Below the pieces are notes generated by a model, which was not told where the DNA came from, did not search any database, and was given only the letters and a program-made list of their open reading frames with translations. Below, piece after piece: positions 56,376 to 64,000 of a stretch of 64,000 nt of DNA. Each line of letters begins with the position of its first letter. Position 1 is the first letter of the stretch. Position numbers and translations under genes: made by a program. Location: NCBI RefSeq assembly GCF_051020955.1, contig NC_135016.1, positions 29,173,131 to 29,237,130 on the forward strand. Reading direction: 5' to 3'. This DNA is from Megalopta genalis (lineage: Eukaryota; Arthropoda; Insecta; Hymenoptera; Halictidae).

Positions 56376-57867
56376 ATTTACACAACTGTGTTTATAAAAG
56401 ATCAGTGTCAGAAAAAGAGAAATCAAAATGAAAATAATTTATGCAAAAGTAAAATTCTCTATGATATTATCAGAACCTAATATATTCGGTTCTATTGGAA
56501 ATGGGTAGATAAATAAAAATAAAACGCAGTGAATTAAACTTATCCCTTTTAGTTTATTAATTTGATGTACGAGGAAGGACCGTCTTTACTCTCCTGATTG
56601 CTCCAGGAGACCGAAGACTATTCACAAAGACGAAACCAAAAACGTCACCTAAAGACAAAGAGCACTCTGTTCTATATACATATGAAATCATTGTTTATCT
56701 AATGGTACTCTGGCGAGACTCTCGGCGTCGATTCGTTTTTGTAACTTATATGCTAGAAGGAAAAACTTCTGAGTATTCAAAAGAGAGAAAATAATCCAAT
56801 AGGTTCGTGTCTGTTTTGTATTTTGTAATCATAATACTTTCATTTCGATTTTTATTATCGTTACTATTATTACCATTATTTTTATTTTTATTTTTATTAT
56901 GATTTTATTATCTTTTCTGTTATTATTTAATTATATTTAGTTATGGAAATAACTTTAATACTTTTCACTATTTGAACTTTCAATTATTAGTTGAATCGCG
57001 TTAACAATTAGTTGAATTTAATTAAAGAACGTATAAAATATGTTCTCTCTTTACGAGATGTCTGCGTTAATTGACGCGATTCAACTATATACTATATTTA
57101 CACAACTGTGTTTATAAAATATCAGTGTCAGAAAAAGAGAAATCAAAATGAAAATAATTTATACAAAAGTAAAATTTTCTATAATATTATCAGAACCTAA
57201 TATATTCGGTTCGTGTTTGTTTCGTATTTTGTAATCATATTACTTTCATTTCGATTTTTATTATTGTTTTATTATCGTTACTATTATTACCATTATTTTT
57301 ATTTTTATTATGATTTTATTATCTTTACTGTTATTATTTAATTATATTTAGTTATGGAAATAACTTTAATATTTTTCACTATTTGAACTTTCAATTAGAA
57401 CTTTTATTTAATTAAAGAACGTATAAAATATGTTCTCTATTTACGAGATGTCTGCGTTAATTGACGCGATTCAACTATATACTATATTTACACAACTGTG
57501 TTTATAAAATATCAGTGTCAGAAAAAGAGAAATCAAAATGAAAATAATTTATACAAAAGTAAAATTCTCTATGATATTATCAGAACCTAATATATTCGGT
57601 TCGTGTTTGTTTTGAATTTTGTAATCATATTACTTTCATTTCGATTTTTATTATTGTTTTATTATCGTTACTATTATTACCATTATTTTTATTTTTATTA
57701 TGATTTTATTATCTTTACTGTTATTATTTAATTATATTCAGTTATGGAAATAACTTTAATACTCTTCACTATTTGAACTTTCAATTAGAACTTTTATTTA
57801 ATTAAAGAACGTATAAAATATGTTCTCTATTTACGAGATGTCTGCGTTAATCGACGCGATTCAACTC
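56376..57867. repeat. 390-bp tandem repeat, three units, first interrupted
   Basis: Units start (ATTTACACAACTGTGTTTAT) at 56376, 57096 and 57486. Units 2 and 3 are 390 bp apart and nearly identical. Unit 1 is lengthened by a 311-bp insertion and some AT-run differences. No coding; rich in TTATTATTAC runs. Confidence 0.9.
56492..56802. mobile_element. 311-bp insertion in one tandem unit
   Basis: Units 2 and 3 read TATATTCGGTTCGTGTTTG without a break; unit 1 has 311 bp between GGTT and GTTCGTG. Ends CTATTGGA / TCCAATAG are perfect 8-bp inverted repeats, and GTT flanks both sides (56489-56491, 56803-56805). Short ends with a 3-bp duplication could suggest a PIF/Harbinger or CACTA-type mover; this is uncertain. 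No coding. Confidence 0.75.
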
Positions 57868-58439
57868 GGTAAAAACAATAACGATTAGAAAAGATAAAAT
57901 ACATTATCACATGCATTCAAGATTAAATCATATCAGGTGGTAAATAAAAAACTATTTGCTAGATTGATTTTTGCACTCAACCTATTTGTTAAAATTCAAC
58001 GGTTATCATTATTTTATTATGATTTATTTATCATTACTGTTATATATCATTACTATTATTACATGTATAATCCGTGCATCCGTGCGGTCAATTAGTTAAC
58101 GAGTTTCGCAGCGGAATCCGGAAACTTTCCGTTCGCGATCGTCGTTATCCGGCGTCGCGGATCTCGGCGATGGGAGCCGTCTTATCGAAACGCGGGTCTC
58201 AGCAGCTCATCGATCACATTTCTATCGGTTCGAGGAGAACGAACGGCGTGCTCTCCTCCCGCGGCTTGTGTATCGGCAGTGGCCGAGCAGAGCGGCGAGA
58301 TCCGGCGAGAAGTTGGAACGCGTCCAACTCGAACTTCTCCCGTGGCGTTTCCTGGTGAGGTTTGACGAATCTTCGAAGTTTCCGCGGAGCAATCCGCAGT
58401 GCGGGCCAGGGGACGAAAGGAGTGCGAACGGAGGTAAAA
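57868..58439. other. No recognisable gene; GC-rich after 58070
   Basis: Several opposed frames between 58074 and 58606 lack known domains. Nothing else seen. Confidence 0.4.
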
Positions 58440-58596
58440 TAGGCTGATAGGGGGCGGAGAGGGGAGGAGACGAAACTCCGCGGGGAGCAAAGAGAGAAAC
58501 GATGACGCCGATAACCGATCGACGAAGAGGAACGTACTCGCGCAACGGCGGCGTCTCCTTGTTTGAGTTGCTGATTGTTCGACACGTCCCGACTTT
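58440..58596. repeat. Duplicated segment P, copy 1
   Basis: Matches 59425-59602 (CGATGACGCCGATAACCGAT, CGACGAAGAGGAACGTACTC, GATTGTTCGACACGTCCC). Here the GA run is only about three units long. Confidence 0.85.
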
Positions 58597-58597
58597 T

Positions 58598-59295
58598 TTT
58601 AATCACAAAAATTTACGTGCACCTGAAGACTCTTCAAACTGTTTCCTTTTGTCTTTAGCACCTGGCATCTCGCCTGAGATTCGTATCGGCTTGCAAGAAA
58701 ATACAATTCGTAGAAAATGAAATTGAAAATCTCAACTGAAATTAAGAACACGGAAAAATTCTGTGTATAAATAAAAACGCAGACGTGTAACTTATGAACC
58801 AATGAGTTTTAAAGTAAGCTTTGAAACTTGCATTTTGTGTTTTCTGGTCAATATCTGTGGAGGTCGATACCATACAGCACGGGTGTCAAACTCAAAAGCT
58901 AGCTTGGGCCATGATAATAAATAAACAATGCTTAACTTTAGGTGGGCCGCAAAAAAAAAATCAATGTTCATAGAAACAAATATTTTTATTTTGACTAGTA
59001 CGTCGTAATAAACATATATGAAGTTAAATTATTGTTTACGTCCTGATACTTGACATCAAAAATGTTCATCTCGGGCCGCGAGTTTGACACCCCTGCCATA
59101 CAGAGTCGACAAATTCTGGTCCCCCGAAGAAAATGTTAACCAAACAAAGTGTCAATTTAAGATTCAGCAGATTTTACGAAATGTCCAGGAGGTGGTTACG
59201 ATTGTCATCGGGTATGTTACAGTAGAGACTCCCTTATCCGAACATTTATTTTGACAATATTCTGATATCCAAATCATTGCATTATTTACATACAT
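58598..59295. repeat. Dispersed repeat N, copy 3, carrying a hAT-type element
   Basis: Same order as 50660-51110, from ATCACAAAAATTTACG to GACTCCCTTATCCGAA, interrupted at 58878-59095. Confidence 0.85.
58878..59095. mobile_element. hAT-type non-autonomous element with 8-bp target duplication
   Basis: Inverted ends CACGGGTGTCAAACTC (left) and, from the right, CAGGGGTGTCAAACTC. The 8-bp direct repeat CCATACAG lies on both sides (58870-58877, 59096-59103). An 8-bp duplication with CAGGGGTGTCAAACT-like ends is characteristic of hAT elements. 218 bp, non-coding. Repeat N copies 1 and 2 show the empty site. Confidence 0.92.
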
Positions 59296-59424
59296 TTTCA
59301 CCTGGTAGAGAACTTGAATAAAATGGTTATACAATGGAATGTTTTGGTATCGGGATATTACAAAGATAAACGTTCAGATATGGAAGGCTCTTCTGTATTT
59401 GTGCGAAAGGAGGTAAAATCGTGC

Positions 59425-59463
59425 GATAGGGGGTGGAAGGGAGGAGTCGAGACTTCGCGGAGA

Positions 59464-59501
<38 letters not shown>

Positions 59502-59602
59502 GATGACGCTGATAACCGATCGACGAAGAGGAACGTACTCGCGCGGCGGAGGCGCCTCGTTGTTTGCGTTGCTGATTGTTCGACACGTCCCGGCTTCTTC
59601 TC
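59425..59602. repeat. Duplicated segment P, copy 2, with expanded (GA)n
   Basis: About 85% identical to copy 1. The AG run has grown to about 17 dinucleotides at 59467-59500, a clear case of microsatellite expansion within a duplicate. Confidence 0.85.
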
Positions 59603-60024
59603 GCGCTTTTTTCCACGGAACCACCCTCTTTCCCGCCCTTCTGCTCCACGATCGACGGATAAAGCTTAATACGTGGTTCCCTCTCGGCCCCCTATGCCGA
59701 ACACCCGGTGTTCTTCCTCCTACGCGTTCAACCGTCCCCTAATGGCGTAATTATTTCCCTCGGCTCTCGGCTCTCGGCTCGCGCAGATAGCCACGACGCC
59801 CGATAAATTACGCGAGAAACAAGTCTGTCGATTTTATCAACGTATTTGATTTTCCCTTTGCCGTTTATTCCCTGAAAATTGATTCGCGGATGCGCTGCGA
59901 GAACAATTCGCGGGCTGTTTTACCAAACAAATGCAGCATGGCGGTTTACTATTATTATTCTTCATATGATTATTATTATTATTATTATTATTACTATAAG
60001 TTCGTTTACTTTAGCGTGGTCGTA

Positions 60025-60062
60025 TTAACCCTGGTACGTCGAATACAGGGTCATTTTGACTC
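60025..60062. mobile_element. Probable single TTAA-type element end
   Basis: TTAACCCTGGTACGTCGAAT then a near-palindrome GGGTCA-ttt-TGACTC (60048-60062), 19 bp inside. The right end was not identified. Confidence 0.4.
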
Positions 60063-60777
60063 ACGAGTGATAATACAGCAGTTTCAACACAAATTTTACT
60101 ACACAATTTTTACTATGTGTCACAGACAATTTTAATTACACAACACAAATTTAATTATGTGTCAAAATGACGTTGAACATTTACACGACTATGTTGCTAG
60201 ACTATGTTTTTATTAATTCGTACAATAAATCCCATTGCAAATGAATTGCTTTAGATTGATTCTGGGTGTTTGTGCCAAAAAAAAAAGAGGAACTACACAG
60301 CTACGGTTGTGATGGTATATTCTTAGTCACTTGTAAAATAAATTCTGTTGTACAAGAATCAGTTTATAAAATTCTCAGGAATATCCATTTTCCATAGACT
60401 GTTATTATTATTACTATTATCATTATTGTTTCTCTATACAGCTTCGATTTTGATCGAACCGCTTGAAAATAACGTAACAACATTGGATTTTTGAATACCG
60501 CAACTTTCGGAATAAAATGTCTCGAACTTTCAACCATCAAATAACGGCATACGTTAATTTGACGTCCCATCAGTCTTCGAAACGAGTTGCAAAATATCTG
60601 CTCACCATTTCGAAGTTAAGAAGCTATCGCAAATGTTAGGAACGAGAGACAGAGCTTTATCACAGAGGAGACAAATTAGAAGGATACAAAAAAACCTGTC
60701 AATTTTTTCGCACATGAATTACCGCGATCTAATCAATGTGACAGGTCGAGTCTCTACAAGTTATACAAAAACTCGCA

Positions 60778-60813
60778 TCAACCCCTTGCCAGACTTTGAC
60801 GAGTCTGACTCGT
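60778..60813. mobile_element. Family C TTAA-type element end (partial)
   Basis: TCAA (mutated TTAA) then CCCCTTGCCAGACTTT and the palindrome GACGAGTC-T-GACTCGT, starting exactly 16 bp inside as in the complete element at 12675-12925. The other end was not found. Confidence 0.65.
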
Positions 60814-61884
60814 GACGATGATTTCTAGTAACAACCTGTTAAATATGAAAGTTATTCTGTTCTTCCAAGTACGTCAGAATAAAAATCTGCCCTCTCCTCA
60901 TCAATATTTAAGCATTCAAGGAAACGAAGGCACACGATGAATTTCTTTTTCTCCCACGAAATTGTTGAAAAATTTGATTGTTATCATCATTACTATTATC
61001 AATATTTTCTCTATACAGCTTCGATTTTGATCGAACCGCTTGAAAATAACGCGGCAACATTGGATTCTTGAATACCGCAGGAACGAACCCGCGCGGCAGC
61101 TTCAAGTGGCCGATAATAACAAGCAATCGGAGCCGAACTTATTCGTTACAGAAACGAGCCGGGAACGCTACTAAAACATGCCTGTAATCTTTTAATTCCC
61201 GTAGCCACCGGCCTGCGCGCCGCGAACGGCCGCGGTCTTTGAACAATGTATTTACGTTCTCGTATCGGGAACTTTCAAAAGCCCGGCCCGCTCGAAAGTT
61301 TGACGGCAAACGAAATTAAAGAGAAAAAGCCCGAGACGCCCGGCGGGGGCGGAGAGTGGTTACGACGGGGCAAAGGGAAAACCGCGTAAAGGTTCGAGGG
61401 AGGGACGACAGCAGGATACCGAAACTGGTATTCTTGAAATGCAAAGGGCCCACTACACTTGAGAGGGCGAGCCTCTCTCCCGTCGCAAATATTCTTCTGA
61501 TATTTTCTACATTGGCTTTTCGCATTTCATAGAACCGTCGCGCGCTTTAATACATCGACCTCGCTGGCCTGGAATTTCGGGAACAGCGAGACACAATGGC
61601 GGTCAGAGAGTTGCCAGCGATGTTGAAAATAAGTGGTTATCGATCGGGGGCCACTTCATAAATAGATTCGTGCGGATGTAATCGTCAGAGTGGATTCTTA
61701 TGCTTAATGTATAGCTTTTTTCATTTGTCTTTAAGTAGTGAAAGTTCCACGAAAATTCCACGAAGGATTGCAACTGGACTGCGGATTTTATACATCTATG
61801 GTTAAATTGGTCGAATGCGATTCAAGATGGTGAAAAGATTAAAAGAATTTGAAAATCTCGTGTCATGGTTTTTAATCTATTAAA

Positions 61885-62135
61885 TTAGTTATATATTATT
61901 ATTGTATATATTATATTATTATTACATTATTATTATTATATATATATATTATATATTATATTATTATTATTATATATATATTATATATATTATATTATTA
62001 TTATAATATATATATTATATATATTATATTATTATTATTATATATATATTATATATATTATATTATTATTATATATATATATATTATATATATTATATTA
62101 TTATTATTATATATATATTGTATATATTATATTAG
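61885..62135. repeat. AT-only tandem repeat (ATT and AT mixed)
   Basis: Repeats of TATATTATTATTATATATAT with a period of about 30 bp for roughly 250 bp. Confidence 0.85.
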
Positions 62136-62966
62136 TTAATTATTATTTTCTTCCAATCGTTGCAGACAATTTTTATTCTGCACGAAAGTTCGTAGTTTAA
62201 TTGTATCCCTTAACACCCTAAAGATACGTCTGATACACTTGTCAGCAACGCGGAGAAAATTTTGCAAAATTTCTAATTTTGCTATATGAAGCTGAATCGA
62301 AGTAAACCGCGGCGTTCCACGGCAGGTAGTTAATATGAGAAATAGCATACCATATCGGCCGCATGTTTTTCGATATCACGCCCGCGAGATGCCGGTTCTT
62401 GCGTCGTAAGTTGCCGGTGGCAAAACGCGTTCGAACCGGTGCTTCCGAAACACAGGGGAGCCGTTTCCGACCGGACTCGATCCTCTCAGCGGGTATATTC
62501 TTGCGACCGACGTCACCTATACATTTCCCGAGCGTTTTTCTCGCAGCACATTCCACCCCGAAAGCCACGCGCGCGACGCCATAAACATGTCCCGCGTCTA
62601 AGCGACGGCCAGCGAACCTGTGTATTCCCAGGACGAGCTGCGCTGCCCCACCGCCGAAACACAACGCTCACGAGCTCTGCATACATTATTCACGCGACAA
62701 CCGTTGCAGTCCGCGTGTTTGGCTATTCATTTTACGTCGGTTAACCCGCCGATCGACATTGTTTACGCGGAACTTGAACATTTAAATTCACTCGCTTTCG
62801 GCGGAAAATTGGGGCCTCCTCGAACGGATCGGCTGCTTACGCGGGAAACATTTTTTGTCCGCACTTGTTGCACCGTGTAACGAGTCTATGATGCCGAGCT
62901 TCCGTAAGCCTGTCATTCGAATCACACCGTAATTGTTCAGACGAGAACAATTCGTTTACGTTACGA
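62136..62966. other. GC-rich block without recognisable gene
   Basis: A 140-codon minus frame (62242-62664) is overlapped by plus frames 62363-62584, 62439-62744 and 62620-62880; none shows a known domain. Confidence 0.4.
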
Positions 62967-63008
62967 TTAACCCTTAGCGCTCCGCGCGTTTCTCGAGTAC
63001 TGCCTATC

Positions 63009-63424
63009 AGCAACTCCGGCACATTTTTGGAGCGGAGGGCCTGAGATAAAGGAAGTCTTATTTTGAGCGGAGAAGAATACACATCCTTGTGAATGCATTT
63101 GATTTGATTTATAGCAACTCCGGCACATTTTTGGAGCGGAGGGCCTGAGATAAAGGAAGTCTTATTTTGAGCGGAGAAAATTACACATCCTTGTGAATGC
63201 ATTTGATTTGATTTATAGCAACTCCGGCACATTCTTGGAGCGGAGGGCCTGAGATAAAGGAAATCTTAGTTTGAGCGGAGAAGAATACACATCCTTGTGA
63301 ATGCATTTGATTTGATTTATAGCAACTCCGGCACATTCTTGGAGCGGAGGGCCTGAGATAAAGGAAGTCTTATTTTGAGCGGAAAAGATTACACGTCCTT
63401 GCGAATGCATTTGATTTGATTTAT
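63009..63424. repeat. Four 104-bp subterminal direct repeats
   Basis: Units start AGCAACTCCGGCACATT at 63009, 63113, 63217 and 63321, each exactly 104 bp, about 95% alike. Each has GGAGCGGAGGGCCTGAG, which shares GGAGCG with the element's terminus, and a second GAGCGGA. Repeated transposase-binding sites near the end would be one explanation. Minus-strand open frames across them are repeat artefacts. Confidence 0.93.
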
Positions 63425-63466
63425 TTTATAAATATACATTTTCCTACTGTAAATAAAAGATAAATT

Positions 63467-63991
63467 TTATATTTTGTAATTCATCATGGTGCGATATCTT
63501 TGGTAACAATCTCCCATGTGCATTCTGGGTTTACTTGGACAAGTGTTACAGTATTCACCTTGTCAAATAGAGTTGCTAGATATTTCTTTCAAGTTTAGAA
63601 CATTTTCTGCGTAATCGTTGGTTTACTTGATAATTTCATTTACCAATTCATCCGTGAAAAATAATTTAAAATATTGTATCGGCTGTTCAATGTTTGTAGG
63701 AACTTGTGGTCCAATGACCTGTGGCAATACACTAAAAGGTATTCTATCTGGAATATGTAATTCTTCCGTAACATCGCGCCGTTCATCTAAGTCTTGTAAC
63801 GAATCTTCGCTTTCACTTTCAATAATTCTCATTTTTCGTCTCTTTGGTAGTATAATTTCGCTACTACTACTCGAAGTGTCAGAATCATAACCAACATTGT
63901 CTTCCACAATGTCTTTTGACTCTTCAAAATCAAATACGTCTTCGGTATCGCTCGGCTCTAAATTCTCGTCATAATATTTATTTTTCTCCAT
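63467..63991 (-). pseudogene. piggyBac transposase relic: N-terminus joined to cysteine-rich C-terminus
   Basis: From ATG at 63991 the frame runs 122 codons: an acidic, Ser-rich leader with a basic KRRKMR patch (residues 50-55), then the start of the conserved domain, VPTNIEQPIQYFKLFFTDEL, where piggyBac family members have a P-I-x-F-F-x-x-F/L-F motif. A stop at 63623-63625 (after NEIIK), 19 more codons (TNDYAENVLNLKEISSNSI) and a second stop at 63563-63565 follow. The frame then reads EYCNTCPSKPRMHMGDCYQR and YRTMMNYKI to a TAA at 63467. That is the C-terminal cysteine-rich zinc-binding domain, which binds the element ends. About 400 residues in between, with the catalytic Asp residues, are missing. 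piggyBac transposases are usually around 560-600 residues. Not functional; an upstream start outside the window cannot be excluded. Confidence 0.88.
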
Positions 63992-64000
63992 GTTGCTAAC

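Larger units (their letters stand above)
59603..61884. other. No recognisable gene; small repeats inside
   Basis: GC-rich 59603-59760 and 61080-61620. (TTA)n at 59950-59995. A roughly 105-bp direct repeat (TCTCTATACAGCTTCGATTT then TGATCGAACCGCTTGAAAAT) is present at 60399-60500 and 60975-61082. Short open frames are unrecognised. Confidence 0.45.
62967..64000 (-). mobile_element. piggyBac-type element, internally deleted, runs off the window
   Basis: The right border is TTAA (62967-62970) followed by CCCTTAGCGCTCCGCGCG, the CCC-starting terminus typical of piggyBac. Inside come four 104-bp direct repeats and then, on the minus strand, a broken transposase. The other terminus lies beyond position 64000. 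Confidence 0.85.

Noticed and set aside
62242..62744. 140-codon minus frame and overlapping 101-codon plus frame
   Set aside because: Neither matches a known protein, and the two compete for the same DNA in a GC-rich block.
63009..63424. Regular repeats that might suggest a CRISPR-like array
   Set aside because: The 104-bp units are continuous, without unique spacers, in an insect-type genome next to a piggyBac terminus.

Overview
No host protein-coding gene could be recognised in this 64-kb window. It reads as intergenic or deep-intronic DNA of an insect, most likely a hymenopteran. Three things suggest this: mariner relics whose termini (starting TTGGGTTG, running into ACAACTAAGTAATTGCC) resemble the honeybee/wasp 'mellifera-type' mariners; a patchwork of CpG-replete GC-rich blocks and very AT-rich DNA; and a dense load of Tc1/mariner, piggyBac and hAT-type short elements. 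The organism call is inference, and the species cannot be named. No tRNA, rRNA, CRISPR array, or bacterial or viral gene was found. All coordinates and repeat matches were read by eye.

The recognisable coding remains are transposase relics. Two internally deleted mariner copies (3188-3712 and 15854-16438) share one deletion junction and keep only the C-terminal part of the transposase. Two shorter mariner C-termini lie at 19348-19574 and 28695-28760. The right edge (62967-64000) holds a piggyBac-type relic: the transposase N-terminus is joined, after loss of the catalytic core, to the C-terminal cysteine-rich domain, and four 104-bp direct repeats lie between that and its TTAA end.

Layout: 0-10 kb has an AT minisatellite, a TTAA element, a deleted mariner, a 605-bp tandem duplication and small foldback elements. 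10-20 kb has a GC-rich block, a 640-bp period-10 satellite, two TTAA elements and the second mariner. 20-27 kb has nested elements of the CAGGGTGTCCCA-ended family and foldbacks. 27-40 kb has nested TTAA elements, tandem duplications and two large foldbacks. 40-50 kb has an element with repeated end motifs, a triple 270-bp repeat with TGACGTCA sites, and a second nested TTAA element. 50-64 kb has dispersed repeats, a Tc1-like short element, a 390-bp triple repeat interrupted by a 311-bp insertion, a hAT-type element with an 8-bp target duplication, and the piggyBac relic.

The most interesting signal runs through the TTAA-flanked non-autonomous elements. At least nine, from different families, carry a family-specific perfect or near-perfect palindrome starting 13-18 bp inside a TTAA end. 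In three families the palindrome recurs at 43-45 bp spacing. This resembles the TIR-spacer-internal-repeat architecture of piggyBac and suggests a set of binding sites for several diverged piggyBac-like transposases. Copies of the same family elsewhere in the window provide empty target sites that prove several nestings.
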